DNA of 64,000 bases from Lepidostoma basale (Eukaryota > Arthropoda > Insecta > Trichoptera > Lepidostomatidae): positions 62,001 through 126,000 of the forward strand of contig JAHDVF020000450.1 of NCBI GenBank assembly GCA_022606425.2, written 5' to 3'. The notes beneath the pieces were generated by a model. That model ran no database searches. It worked only from the letters and a program-made list of their open reading frames with translations, and was not told where the DNA came from. Shown piece after piece: positions 1 to 10,779 of this stretch. Both the position numbers and the translations under genes were made by a program. Position 1 is the first letter of the stretch; every line of letters starts with the position of its first letter.

Positions 1-317
1 GGAAAGGTTAACAGAAATTACGAAATGGCTAACGAATATTTAGTTTTTACTTTTGAATCAACATAACTTATATTCATGATATTTAATTATTGTATTGTAG
101 TTCGTCAAAGCCGGTTGTAATTTTGGACTTTGAGTACAGAGATATTTATGTATTAACGTGAATAGCACTTGGAATACGCATAAAATTATGAAATATGTGT
201 TAAGGAAAACTATAATACATGTGTCATAAAATAAATTAGAATTTTAAGTATTTTTATTTGTATTTTATTTCTCCTTGCGGAAAAAACAAATTTGACTAAC
301 TAACTAACTAACCAAAT
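1..317. other. AT-rich stretch without a recognised gene
   Basis: No coding signal or known repeat was recognised in the first 290 bases. Positions 293-312 are a short (CTAA)n run of the kind that forms the reverse complement of LINE A tails, so it may be the tail of a lost minus-strand copy. Confidence 0.4.
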
Positions 318-855
318 GATGAAAATTCAATGAAAGCGAAAATGGCCGTTCACAATGGACTTCTGGTACCAACCCTTATGTATGGAAGCGAAGCATGGAA
401 CTGGCAGAAGAAAGATGAGAGCAGAATAAATGCGGTAGAGATGAGGTCCCTAAGACGTATGTGTGGTAGAACGATGTACGACAGAATCTCAAATGCTGAT
501 ATTAGGAAGGAATGTAGAGCGGAAGAAGGTATTATGAACAAAATTATGAAAGGATCGCTGCGTTGGTTCTGACATATGGAGCGCATGGGTGAAGAAAGAA
601 TGGTTTAAAAAGTATACGTTAACGATGTAAGTGGAATAAGGAGTCGAGGTAGACCGAGGAAAACATGGCATGACCAAATTAATCAAATATTAAAGGTTGG
701 TCATGTCAGAAGCCGGAAGAATCGACGGCGTGTATGACTCGTTGTATGAATGTGGAGGAAGCTAGAGAGGTATGTCAGGATAGAGTATTGTGGCGGTCCA
801 TTTTCTCTGCTTACCCCTGCGGGGAAACGGCGTGATGGTTTGTTGTTGTTGTTGT
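318..855 (+). mobile_element. LINE A fragment, 5'-truncated, with 3' tail
   Basis: The fragment encodes the C-terminal part of a non-LTR reverse transcriptase protein: AKMAVHNG, then [18 protein letters not shown], then SLRRMCGR. The frame is broken near 570 by a stop in what should read WFGHMER, and again downstream. The element ends with the family's GGCGTGATGG block and a (TTG)n tail at 839-855. It joins tail to tail with the minus-strand copy that follows. The RTE-like assignment is from family knowledge and is approximate. Confidence 0.75.
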
Positions 856-1985
856 ACTAACTAACCATCGCGCCGTCTCTCCGGAGGGGTAGGCAGAAAG
901 AATGGAACGCCACACTGTTCTGTCCTGACATACTTCTCTCGCTTCCTCTACATTCATACATCTTGTCATGCACGCACGTCGATTTCTCCGACTCCTCGCG
1001 TGACCGATATTTAATATTTGATTGATTTGATCGTGCCACGTTTTCCTCGGCCTTCCTCTATTTTTAGGTCCGTTCACACCGTTAACATATACCTTCTTTA
1101 CCGTTCTGTCTTCACTCATTCTTTACATGTGTCCAAGCCATCTTAATGACCCTTTCATTATTTTGTTCATAGCACTTTCATTCGCACCGCATTCACTTCT
1201 TATGCTTGCATTTGACACTCTATCATATACAGATTTGCCACACTTCGTCTTAGAGATTAACTCAAAAGACATTACAAACAGGAAAATGTTTAAGGCATCT
1301 ATTGAGTACAGGTAAAATATTATAAAAATACAACAAAATACCAGGAACGCATTAGAGATAGTTCGACATTAGAAAGACAATATACTTTCTAAATCTCATT
1401 TCTACTGCATTTATTATACTTTCATCCTTCTTTTGCCAGTTCCATGCTTCACTTCCATACATAAGGGTCGGCACAAAAACAAAAACACCATTATGCACTG
1501 CCATCTTAGCTTTTTTGGATAGGGTTTTGTTTGCAATGACAAATTTAAGTTCACTATTCACTTTGTTGCCTGCCCCAACCCTTCTTTCAATATCCTTCTC
1601 CACCCTCCCATCCTTTGTAAACATATTTCCTAAATAAACAAATTCATCCACTTGTTTCAGATTTTCACCGTTTATACTAATGTTGCAGACTGTCATGCTT
1701 CCTTCTTTTTCGAAAATCATTACCTTGGACTTATTCACATTCATCATCAAATCGTATCGCTTGCATACCTCATACATACTGGACACCAGGGCTTGTAGTT
1801 CATGCTCGTTGTCTGCAAGTAGCACAGCGTCGTCCGCATACAACAAACAGCTTACTGACACACCGTTCATTTTTGCACCTGCTTCAAACCCTTTCAGCTC
1901 TTCAATACACTTGTCCATATATAGATTAAACAACCATGGAGACATTACACACCCCTGTTTTACTCCTTTATTGATATCAAACCAG
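856..1985 (-). mobile_element. LINE A fragment with reverse transcriptase domain
   Basis: Read on the minus strand, this copy runs from GVKQGCVMSPWLFNLYMD (RT motif region) through [17 protein letters not shown], which carries the catalytic YADD box, and on to the C-terminal [13 protein letters not shown] block and the 3' end at 856. It is the longest RT-bearing LINE A copy in the window. It is truncated 5' of the RT palm and interrupted by a LINE B 3' end at 1251-1378. It is not functional. Confidence 0.8.
1251..1378 (-). mobile_element. LINE B 3' end inserted into LINE A
   Basis: The reverse complement matches the LINE B 3' end seen at 12405-12600 and 33480-33640 (AATAGATGCCTTAAACAT and TAATGTCTTTTGAGTTAA blocks). 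LINE A sequence continues on both sides, so this is a nested insertion younger than its host copy. Confidence 0.7.
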
Positions 1986-2034
1986 GCTGTAAGATCAATT
2001 TAAATGAACACATTTTTTTAAATAAATATACAAA

Positions 2035-2500
2035 TATATCAGTTGGAGAGGGTTCAAAAGAAATTCTTGAGAGCCCCCTACATGAGAGAGTACGGGGTAT
2101 ATTCTTGACTCTATAAAACGGCATTTCTCTTGGGTATGCTGTGGTATAACTCCCTCGAACTGAGGAGGGAAGGATTAATGGCAACGCATTTTTTCAAACT
2201 GATTCGGGGCTCTTTTGAGAACCCCTATGTTCTGGAGCAAATAGGTATTTTTGTTCCTGGGACAGCGCCGACATCAATTGTTCTTTGCTCCGTCACGCAG
2301 AACCGACCTGCCTTTGGTGATGCCAGTAGGAAGAGCAATTCGGACGTTGAATCTAATCGTCTCGGATTTGGACATTTTCAGTGTCAGTGAGACAGTATTC
2401 ATAAAAAAAAATTTAAAAATTCTGGAAAGAGTACTGCCTCACTGACGTCGACATATTTGGGTTCCTTCTGATATGTATGATTTTTTGGTTTCATGTTGTT
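2035..2500 (+). mobile_element. LINE B fragment (jockey/CR1-like C-terminus)
   Basis: Broken reading frames encode a LINE B C-terminus: [27 protein letters not shown], then a region equivalent to RTNLPLVMPVGRAI, with frameshifts between them. The order matches the fuller copies at 33109-33655 and 42782-43175. Confidence 0.7.
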
Positions 2501-2589
2501 TTATCTTATCTTTGTAACACCGTTTTGTATCCAAATGAGTCGCCTAAATGTTTTTCGTTTGTAATGTCTCATTTGTGTATTATGTATAA

Positions 2590-2705
2590 ATAACTAACCA
2601 ATTAACTAACCATCACGCCAGAAATATTGGACTGCCACATTTTTCTTTCCTGACATATTTCTCTCGCTTCCTCAACATTCATACATCGTGTCATGCACGC
2701 GCGCC
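2590..2705 (-). mobile_element. LINE A 3' end
   Basis: The reverse complement holds the final LINE A codons (region of [18 protein letters not shown]) and the CTAACTAACCATCACGCC end. Only about 115 bp survive. Confidence 0.65.
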
Positions 2706-3130
2706 TTGACTGGTGGAATGTGGAGCGCCCACATTGTGGAATGCGTGTTTACAACGGCGCGTCCGCCCACAAAGGTTGTTGAAGGTCAAACGAATTTTTG
2801 TTTCAAACAAGTGTCTACACAGTTCTAAACCGCCGGTGGAGACCGATGTGGAGAGCTTGCTTAAAACAGTGTGGCACGGCTTTGAATGTGTGTTAATTAC
2901 ATTGTTGAATGTTTAGGGTGACCAGGTTTCTTAATTTCTAATTAACTATGCCCATCGCTTACTTTACACTCGTAACCCAATGTCAGCATCAATATACATT
3001 TCAGATATTTTTTTGTGAATGTATACATATACTTGTACACGAATCCTGGATTTGTAATCATTCTGGTCAATTCTTTGGCATATAGATAGGAGTGATATCT
3101 CCAGGCGGCTTCTAAACAATGCGCTAATGG
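2706..3130. other. No recognised feature
   Basis: A slightly GC-richer patch at 2700-2880 has short open frames but no recognisable protein. The rest is AT-rich and without an identified repeat. Confidence 0.3.
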
Positions 3131-3505
3131 CGATAGCCTTCACATTGTGTTAATAAAGTAGTTTGCTAAATGCTAAAAATTAATCTCCATAGATGGCTTT
3201 AGTGTGTGGATTATATATTATAGATTAATCTTAAAAAGATTAACATATGTAATCAAATCTACATAGATGGCGTATTGAAACTGACATGTGAAGATAAATA
3301 TAGATTTGTAGCATATATACAACCTCCAAAAATTTGTCTTACATGGTCATAAAGAAAATAGGTGGAATGGGGAATGTTGTTATTACATAAAGCGTGCGCT
3401 TAACCCAGCCAATGACAGGTCATAAGTCCTGTAAACACCTTGATCAACCATATTCAGTTTCCTGTTTGCATCTTCGTCTCTATTGAGATACAATTAAATT
3501 TCATA
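3130..3505 (-). repeat. Dispersed repeat R1, copy 1
   Basis: This block is the reverse complement of 62950-63250, and part of it recurs at 32055-32245. Shared landmarks are TAAAGCGTGCGCTTAACCCA, GACAGGTCATAAGTCCTGT and CATCTTCGTCTCTATTGAGA. No coding capacity is seen. Class unknown. Confidence 0.6.
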
Positions 3506-3759
3506 CATTTCAGTATTCTACAATATAATTTTTTATCGTACAAGCTTCCAATGTCAAATCTTCTCAGGTTCATTACATAACATAATATGTCTCACATATT
3601 ACGAATGTATGATTCTCCAATTGAGTATATGCAGTGTGTTTAGTAAATATTTTATCAATGATGACTTGCAGTTATTGTCTATGAAAACTCCACGCGGCCA
3701 GATATCTGTTAAAATTACACGTATCCAATATTTCCTCGGAATATTTATTTATTTATTTA

Positions 3760-4215
3760 TACATGGAACTGGCAAAAGCAGGATGGAAGCATGGAACTGG
3801 CAAAATAAGGAAGTGGAATAAATGTAGTAGAAATGAGATCTCTTAGACGAATGTGTGGAAAATCTGTGTATGATAGAGTGTCGAATGAAAATATAAGAAG
3901 TGAATGCGGTGCGAATGATGGTGTCACGAACAAAATAATGAAAGGATCATAAAGATGGTTTGGACATATGGGAAAAATGATAAAAAAATTATATGTTAAT
4001 CATGTAAATGGAACCAGAAATAGAGGAAGACCGAGGAAAACTTGGCACGATCAAATAAATAAAATATTGAATGGAGTTAGGAGTCAGAAAATCGACGCGC
4101 GTGCACGACACGATGTATAAATGTTGAGGAATCGAAAGAAAAGCGGGGCAGTCCATTCATCCTGCCTACCCTTCGGGGAGACGGCATGATGGTGAGTTAT
4201 TTAGCTAGTTAAATA
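3760..4215 (+). mobile_element. Degenerate LINE A fragment
   Basis: Diverged LINE A C-terminal coding sequence is recognisable (GAACTGGCAAAATAAGG, AAATGAGATCTCTTAGACGA, GGAAGACCGAGGAAAACTTG). It carries many frameshifts and an eroded tail after GGCATGATGG near 4190. Confidence 0.7.
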
Positions 4216-4404
4216 ATTATATTATTATGATTTCGATATCAAAAACAAATCAGGTGATTAATTTGCTTGTGATGAAAACAGAAACTAAAGATGACTTGAC
4301 ACTATACCTATGTTAAAATACGTTTTCACTGTTGAACGGTACATGCAAACCCAACAGCTGAAACGTTATACAATCATGACTCTTCATTTTTAAAAGATAA
4401 ATAT

Positions 4405-4545
4405 TAACTAACTAACCATCACGCCGTTTCCCCGGAGGGGTAGGCACAGAGATGGATCACCACATTGTTCTATCCTGACATAATTCTCGCGCCTCTTCTA
4501 CATTCACACATCGTGACATGCACGCTCTTCGATTGTTGCTACTTA
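4405..4545 (-). mobile_element. LINE A 3' end fragment
   Basis: TAACTAACTAACCATCACGCC at the left is the reverse-complemented LINE A tail. About 130 bp of 3' coding sequence follow before the similarity stops. Confidence 0.65.
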
Positions 4546-4588
4546 ATAGAGGGCTGTTGTCGAGTGTGAAAATTAGAAAGGTCTCATA

Positions 4589-5877
4589 TTAGGTCCTTAC
4601 ATATGAAATTGGCGTTTTGCCGTACTGGCAACTTTGATCTCAAATATCTTCTCTTTGGTTAGGGGAATTCCAAATTCAAATTTATACAGCTATTTACTCA
4701 AGTATTTGTGTTTCGAAAATTATAATTCATTTGTTTTTTCCTCAATTGTTTTTTTTCTTTGCGTCACTCAGTTTACAAAATGGAAAACTTGAAATATCGC
4801 GTTATTTACGAGTACGAGTTCCACCGTGGCACCAGTGCTGCAGAAACGGCTCGAAGGATTAATGATGTGTATGGCGACGGTGCCGCAAAAGAAAACACAG
4901 TGCGTTTTTGGTTCCAACGTTTTCGTTCTGGAAATTTCGACCTGCAGAACAAGCCCCGTGGACGGCCGGAGACCAAAGTTGATAATGAAGAATTGAAGGC
5001 TATTGTGGAAGCGGATCCATCGCAAACCACGTCCGAGTTAGCTGCAGGCTGCGGTGTTAGTGATAAAACTGTTTTAATCCACTTGAAGCAAATTGGGAAG
5101 GTGAAAAAGCTTGAAAGGTGGGTACCTCACGAATTGAGTGAAGCAAATCAACAAACGCGCGTTGACTGCCGCGTTGCATTACTCAACCGGCACAATAATG
5201 AAGGGATTTTGAATCGAATCATTACCTGTGATGAGAAGTGGATCCTGTATGATAATCGGAAGCGCTCATCGCAATGGCTGAACCCTGCCGAACCAGCCAA
5301 ACCATGCCCCAAGCGAAAATTGACTCCAAAAAAGTTACTTGTGAGCGTTTGGTGGACTAGTGCTGGTGTCGTTCACTACAGCTTTCTTAAATCTGGCCAG
5401 ACGATTACGGCAGATGTCTATTGTCAGCAACTGCAAACCATGATGGAAAAGCTAGCTGCTAAACAACCGAGGCTGGTTAATCGCTCTAGGCCACTGCTGC
5501 TTCATGATAACGCTAGACCACACACTGCACAACAGACGGCTACCAAATTAGAAGAGCTTCAATTGGAATGTCTAAGACATCCACCGTACTCTCCGGACCT
5601 TGCCCCAACAGATTACTATTTTTTTCGAAATTTGGATAACTTCTTGCAAGGGAAAAAATTCAACTCCGATGGGGCAGTCCAAACCGACTTCAAAGATTTT
5701 ATTGATTCCCGTCCGAATGGTTTTTTTAGTAAGGGGATCGATGAACTACCTATGAGATGGCAAAAGTGCATAGATAGCAATGGTACATACTTTGATTAAA
5801 TAAATATATTATATTTAAAAAAAATCAACTTTATATTTCTCCCATACAAAACGCCAATTTCATATGTAAGGACCTAA
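4589..5877 (+). mobile_element. Complete mariner element (cecropia-like, Hsmar1-related)
   Basis: The 1289-bp element has perfect 31-bp terminal inverted repeats: 4589-4619, beginning TTAGGTCCTTACATATG, and its exact complement at 5847-5877. TA dinucleotides at 4587-4588 and 5878-5879 match the expected target duplication. The single internal frame is unbroken. The element abuts a LINE B 3' end on its right. Perfect repeats with an open transposase imply a young, possibly active copy. Confidence 0.95.
4780..5799 (+). CDS. mariner transposase, intact
   Basis: The 339-residue frame, starting at MENLKYRVIYEYEF, has the normal mariner length. An in-frame ATG seven codons upstream (4759) is possible but lies outside the conserved N-terminus. 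The N-terminal half shows the two helix-turn-helix regions with the linker GRPETKVDNEELKAIVEADP and then KQIGKVKKLERWVPHEL, the mariner WVPHEL hallmark. Catalytic residues fit DD34D: D in ITCDEKWILYDN, D in LLHDNARPH, and the last D in YSPDLAPTDYYFF, 34 residues after the second. It resembles the Hsmar1/SETMAR group. It would cut and reinsert the element at TA sites in the nucleus. Nothing in the sequence shows current activity. Confidence 0.93.
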   Translation: MENLKYRVIYEYEFHRGTSAAETARRINDVYGDGAAKENTVRFWFQRFRSGNFDLQNKPRGRPETKVDNEELKAIVEADPSQTTSELAAGCGVSDKTVLIHLKQIGKVKKLERWVPHELSEANQQTRVDCRVALLNRHNNEGILNRIITCDEKWILYDNRKRSSQWLNPAEPAKPCPKRKLTPKKLLVSVWWTSAGVVHYSFLKSGQTITADVYCQQLQTMMEKLAAKQPRLVNRSRPLLLHDNARPHTAQQTATKLEELQLECLRHPPYSPDLAPTDYYFFRNLDNFLQGKKFNSDGAVQTDFKDFIDSRPNGFFSKGIDELPMRWQKCIDSNGTYFD

Positions 5878-5879
5878 TA

Positions 5880-5975
5880 TATGTTTTACCTGTTCTCAAT
5901 AGATGCCTTAAACTATAATTCTTGTTTGTAATATCGTTTGAGAAAATAAACTGATTTAATTTGATTTGAATCGCT
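5880..5975 (+). mobile_element. LINE B 3' end remnant
   Basis: CTGTTCTCAATAGATGCCTT and the TGATTTAATTTGATTTGAA tail match the LINE B end at 43080-43170. It lies directly right of the mariner. No LINE B sequence is evident on the mariner's left side. Confidence 0.6.
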
Positions 5976-6059
5976 TTTTAATTTAGCTCTAAAAAGACGA
6001 GAAAATCTTTATTTTTATTTTTAATTTATTTTTTTAAAAACCCAATTGGGTTATATGGT

Positions 6060-6594
6060 ATGGTTACATTTTTAGATCTTACTATTAATTATGTATTGTT
6101 TCAGATATATTTTATATTGAGTTGTAGTGAGATTCCTTGTGTCTTTTGGTAGTTCATTGTAAAGTTTCAGTCCATTGTTCAATATCCTTGATTGTCCTGT
6201 CTTAGTTTGTACATTCGGTAAGTGATATCTGTCACAGTTCCTGGTCCAGTGTCTGTGTATGTCTGAATTTTTAGTTAATTTGCAGGTGCTGTCTGTTGTC
6301 TTTTCCATTGTCACTCTGTGTACAATTTTTAAGGTCTCATATTTGGTCAGGTCTGATATGTCCATTTGTTTTGTTTGTCTGTAAACTTGTATGGTTGGGG
6401 TAAGGTAGTCAATGTTATATGCTAATTTTATTATTTTATTTGGTTGTCTTTGGAGTCTGGAGATGTCCTTTTGGTTTCCTGTCCCCCAGAAGGGAATCAT
6501 ATATGGCAGTCGGCTTTTAACATACGCTTCGTACATCATTTTTTCCCTTCTTGGTATGTAATTCTGTATTTTGTAGAAGAGGCGGCACACACTG
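6060..6594 (-). pseudogene. Non-LTR retrotransposon C-terminal relic (jockey/CR1-like)
   Basis: The minus strand has an open frame with SRLPYMIPFWG, then ISRLQRQPNKIIKLAYN, and at the end GLKLYNELPKDTRNL. These are the typical order of the C-terminal region after an insect jockey/CR1-type reverse transcriptase. No RT catalytic box is present, so only the 3' coding end survives. On its right it runs into the inverted repeat at 6595. Confidence 0.65.
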
Positions 6595-7068
6595 GATCCA
6601 TTTGGCAAAAACATGGACATAGGGGTCGAACTCCGAATTTTGCCATGATTTTTTAAAATTAGGTCCTCTGTGTGATTCCAAACCACTTTTGTCTTTTAAC
6701 TTTTTTGATATAACTGCTAATTTCCAAGAAAAAAAAAATGTTGTTGTTTTTTTTTTGTATGAAGCAAAACTGATTTTTGCAATTATTTCGGAATCAGTTG
6801 GATACGTCAAAACCAAACTTAGTAAGGATTATAGAGGGCATAATCTTCTACATTACTTGTTACGACATCTACTTCATATCTCTGCCCGTTTAAAAGCAGC
6901 AGACATTATAAATCTTAATTAATTGTTAAGAGTATAAAATGGTATAAAAAAATGTTAAAAGACAAAAGTGGTTTGGAATCACACAGAGGACCTAATTTAA
7001 AAAAAATTGGACAAAATTCGGAGTTCGACCCCTATGTCCATGTTTTTGCCAAATATATCCAGTGTGCG
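6595..7068. repeat. Foldback repeat with about 115-bp arms
   Basis: Left arm 6595-6701 and right arm 6952-7066 are near-exact complements (for example GACATAGGGGTCGAACTCCG against CGGAGTTCGACCCCTATGTC). They are separated by about 250 bp of AT-rich sequence. The arms could form a long hairpin. No transposase is seen. Confidence 0.75.
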
Positions 7069-7618
7069 CCACCCAGGTTGAAAACTTATGATGTAAGCCT
7101 ATTAGAATGGGTTAAAGTACAAATACTTTTTATTTTCATTTTACCAGTAAAAAATGTACTATTGAAGAGAACTCTGAAACTCTACGACATATTATGTAAT
7201 TATTATAATATTTATTATCACTTAATTAGTACGTATACGTTTGCCTCGATTAAACATATTGCAAGAACAAAAAAATATAAAATATTTGAATACTAGAATA
7301 TTATTAACACAATTTCTGTGTAAGAACTTAAAATATACATTTATTTGATTAAATCATGATAAACTGCGTTAGAAATCCCTTAATATTCGGGATTATAAAT
7401 CAGATATATAATAAATAAGTTATTAAATCTGCTGTTAGAACCTTTGGACTTGATAAGTCAAATGATAAGGTAAAACGCAATAAAATTAAAAGAACCGGTA
7501 TATCAGCGCGTAGCGACATCAAATTATTATAAAAACATGAAAATCAAGGCAGAAAAATTGGCTTTACGTCAAACGTTTTACAAACAAATGAAATTGAAAG
7601 CAATGATTAGCGACTCAC
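7069..7618. other. AT-rich stretch within cytochrome b5 intron 1
   Basis: No repeat or coding segment was recognised. It lies downstream of the cytochrome b5 exon 1 donor and so should be intronic for that gene. Confidence 0.4.
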
Positions 7619-7732
7619 CTCGCCTAAAAATTTGGTAACATCGTAGATGCTGTTATGAATGATGATCCATGTACTTTTATTATCATTATGCTTGGACACA
7701 TCAGCGCGAGTGTATAATTTAGGTTCGGCCAT
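7619..7732 (-). CDS. Cyt-b5: Cytochrome b5, first coding exon (rest outside window)
   Basis: The minus strand encodes 38 residues: MAEPKLYTRADVSKHNDNKS, then TWIIIHNSIYDVTKFLGE. They end exactly before a strong donor, GAG|GTGAGT. In the cytochrome b5 family this stretch (TRAEVAKHN, SxWIIIHxxVYDVTKFLxEHPGG) directly precedes the haem-binding HPGG loop, so exon 2 should begin with HPGGEE. No such exon was found between 1 and 7600, so it probably lies to the left of the window. Cytochrome b5 is a haem electron carrier, usually on the ER or outer mitochondrial membrane, serving desaturases and P450s. ATG at 7732 is the natural start. The gene is divergent from CISD3. Confidence 0.88.
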
Positions 7733-8035
7733 TTCGGATTACTGGTAGATACACTTAAACAGAACTACACAAGCTAACGGCAGTCGCTAAATTATTATCA
7801 AATTATAGTGGGAACTGATAATTTATTGCGACAAACCAACGCACTCTGCAAGCTATCAGAAGCTGCTGCGAAAACTGGTGGAAGTGACGAACGACGTATC
7901 GACGAGTGACAACTAAAAGGAAAAAAAAGTGACATGTAGGTCCGGCAACACAGGGACAATTAATTAATCGGGTTACCATATTCTAAAATATTTTTAGCTG
8001 AGTAGGCGACAGATTTTTTTTTTATCTATATCAAA
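7733..8035 (-). promoter_or_regulatory. Upstream region of cytochrome b5, probably an ancestral bidirectional promoter half
   Basis: About 300 bp separate the cytochrome b5 start from the transposon complex beginning at 8036. Removing that complex would leave about 400 bp between the cytochrome b5 and CISD3 start codons, a common size for an insect bidirectional promoter. No core motif was identified; promoter function is inferred from position only. Confidence 0.4.
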
Positions 8036-8121
8036 TAGGGATGGGCAAAATGAATCACCTAAAGGATCTGAGCTGAATGGTTCCCCTCAGCAAAGTGAGC
8101 CGACTCTTTTTAACCCTTTAA

Positions 8122-9678
8122 CCGTCGCGTTGCCATGTGGTCAATTGAGTTTCCACTGCCAATTTAAAGTTGATTTTCTTAAAACCTATGGACCCTAATA
8201 TTATAAAAAAAATTGTAATCCTCCATTGAAGTGTTCTCAATATTTCGTAATAAAAAAAAAAGCAAAAATTACTTCCTTCATCCCAAAAAAAAATATTTTC
8301 TAAGACTGCCCTCACCTTCATTCGTGTTAAGGTAGAATTTGTTTTGCTAATATTTACAACTTTATCAAAAGTGACAAATACTTACTCGCTGTTTTGAACG
8401 TATTATAAATTATATGTTTGGCTTTTTCAATAGGTACGTAATAATACGGACTGTGGATGGAAACGCAGAACGCAACTTAATAATATCAGAACTGTGAAAA
8501 TATTAACACTTTACCAAAAGGGACAAATATTAATACGTACTCGTTGTCTTGAACGTACTATACATTTTGCCTGGGTGCCTTTATCATACGTAAAATCTCG
8601 TAATGTCTCACCCCGCCGGCTGCGGCGCGCAGACAAGTTTATACATGATGTCCAGTTGTTCGTATGCTGTGACGCATTCCATTTCAGAAATCGCATGGTT
8701 CCAGAAAAAAATTAATAATGATATGTTTTTCAAATAATCCATGTATGTTATAGATATCGATCTATTCCTAATGAAATTCCCTACAAGATCACATAAATTA
8801 AATTTTGATTTATCTAGTCATATGCTTGATATTTAGATAAAGTTAGCGGTAAACTGAATTACCACATGGGAGCGAGCGTTTTGTTTTGAACACGGTACGT
8901 TAAGGGTTAACGTACCGTGTTCAAAACAAAACGCTCCTGTCATGTTCAGTCAGTTACCGCTAACTAAATATCAAGCATATGACTCGATGAATCAAAATTT
9001 AATTTATGTCATCTTGTAGGGAATTTCATTAGGAATAGATCGATATCTATAACATACATGGATTATTTGAAAAACATATCATTATTAATTTTTTTCTGGA
9101 ACCATGCGATTTCTGATATGGAATGCGTCACAGCATATGAGCGACTGACACCAAGTATGAACTTGTCTCGCTCCGCCGCGCCGCGCCGCGGCCGCGCCGC
9201 TATAATTTTACGTATGATAAAGGCACCTAGGCAAAATGTATAGTACGTTCAAGACAACGAGTACGTATTAATATTTGTCCCTTTTGGTAAAGTGTTAATA
9301 TTTTCACAGTTCTGATATTATTAAGTTGCGTGCTGCGTTTCCGTCCACAGTCGGTATTATTACGTACCTATGAGAAAAGGCCAAATATATAATTTATAAT
9401 ACGTTCAAAACAGCGAGTAAGTATTTGTCACTTTTGATAAAGTTGTAAATATTAGCAAAACAAATTCTACCTTAACACGAATGAAGGTGAGGGCAGTCTT
9501 AAAAATATTTTTTTTGGGATGAAGGAAGTAATTTTTTGCTTTTTTTTTATTACGAAATATTGAGAACACTTCAATGGAGGATTACAATTTTTTTAATAAT
9601 ATTAGGGTCCATAGGTTTTAAGAAAATCAACTTTAAATTGGCAGTGGAAACTCAATTGACCACATGGCAACGCGACGG
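8122..9678. mobile_element. Head-to-head pair of TTAA-flanked elements
   Basis: The 1557-bp block is a long inverted repeat centred near 8905 on TTAAGGGTTAA. Each arm is about 780 bp and equals the single element at 32323-33105. TTAA lies at both outer borders (8118-8121 and 9679-9682). TTAA targeting is the hallmark of piggyBac-like elements (Kolobok also uses it). There is no transposase. The arms differ most at their GC-rich cores near 8615-8635 and 9170-9200. Confidence 0.8.
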
Positions 9679-9682
9679 TTAA

Positions 9683-10565
9683 CAATTTGATATAGCCATG
9701 TTTCATGGCATAATAGGTGAGATTGCACTAGATAAATTTTACATGACCGAAAATACGTTTTCTCTCTGGAGGCTTGTTTTATCTTAGTTAAGTTTAATTT
9801 TAATTAGTGATAAGACTATGAAAGACAATAATAGTGAATAGGAAAAACAATAATAGTGTTTAAAGAAGTGAAGTGACAATTGTGATTAAAAAAAATAGCG
9901 TTATGCCCCGGTATCGTACTGCCGGGCCCAATCTTCGTGAGTGATCACACTTTGGGGGGGATGACCTAACCCCCCCCCCCCACCCTGCGGATGGGAGTCC
10001 GCGCTCGACCAGTCAGTCAGTCTGTCACCGGTCCTCGGGAGGTACATCTCTACCCCGGCGAACGCGCGCCGGGGAGGTAGAAAAAGATCGCGAGTAGTCC
10101 GTGACCGACCTACGGTGGAAGTGAATCAAAACGAGGAGGAGATCGTGATATACGTGCCGCATGACGCCAGCTACCAAGGGCCAGATTATCATCATGGAAG
10201 CCCGAAGCTGGCCACTGCTGTCGCTGCGAAGGGGACCCGTGCCATCCGCGGTCCATCATCCGCGTGATGCTTCTGTACCGTGCAGCCTCCGGCAGTCCTC
10301 GTGCTGGCCAAACAGCCGCGCCGTCACACCGGCTTCCGTCAGCGTCGGTCCTCGCCAGAGATCACCGCTTTCGTAGTTACGTTAGTTTTAGTTCGTTGGC
10401 CAACGAATAGCATGTAAGTCCTCTTTAGTTTATAAGTAATCTTGTTTCTTTATTTTGTGTCATTAAATGTAATTGTAAATAGTAAATATTGGTTTCAATC
10501 TCATATCTTCGTAACAAATTCATGGTTCACCATTGTGAGTCGTTTGTTAAAAATGAATTTCTGCA
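9683..10565 (+). repeat. Repeat G, copy 1
   Basis: It begins TTGATATAGCCATGTTTCAT and includes ACGTTTTCTCTCTGGAGGCT and TTCGTTGGCCAACGAATAGC. The same blocks occur at 40005-41015 and, inverted, at 36600-37095. The GC-rich middle (9900-10370) carries short open frames without recognisable protein. It could be a long terminal repeat or a non-autonomous element; class unresolved. Confidence 0.6.
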
Positions 10566-10686
10566 GAGTTTGAATTCACCCAGCGGATCATTGAGCTGCC
10601 GCTCTTTTTTTATGGATCATCGCTCACTCGCTCAACGAAATGAGTCGATTCTTTGAATCATCTCGTGAGCGGATCGCACATCCCTA

Positions 10687-10779
10687 ATCAAAATCTCTAT
10701 GGTATTTGAACTTTGACAGATAGTTTTTGTTAATTACTAATAAGTTTTGTATAACTTAAATTTATTCTCCTATTTTAAA
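10687..10779 (+). promoter_or_regulatory. CISD3 proximal upstream region
   Basis: Only 93 bp separate the end of the transposon complex from the CISD3 start codon. Any core promoter must lie here or inside the transposon. The stretch is AT-rich with no clear motif. Confidence 0.35.

Larger units (their letters stand above)
8036..10686. mobile_element. 2.65-kb composite transposon between cytochrome b5 and CISD3
   Basis: The left end reads TAGGGATGGGC and the right end reads GCACATCCCTA, giving matching short terminal inverted repeats. Both sides are flanked by ATCAAA (8030-8035 and 10687-10692), a likely target duplication, or the core of an 8-bp one. Inside lie an inverted pair of TTAA elements (8122-9678) and a repeat G copy (9683-10560), so only the outermost 75 to 120 bp belong to the outer element. 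Superfamily uncertain, perhaps hAT-like. Confidence 0.6.

Noticed and set aside
1..7600. Search for cytochrome b5 exon 2 (HPGGEE haem loop) on the minus strand
   Set aside because: No matching sequence was found, so the remaining exons were not annotated; they are presumed outside the window.
10161..10376. GC-rich open frame of 71 codons
   Set aside because: It lies in the variable centre of repeat G, has no recognisable protein features, and frames are open on both strands in such GC-rich patches.
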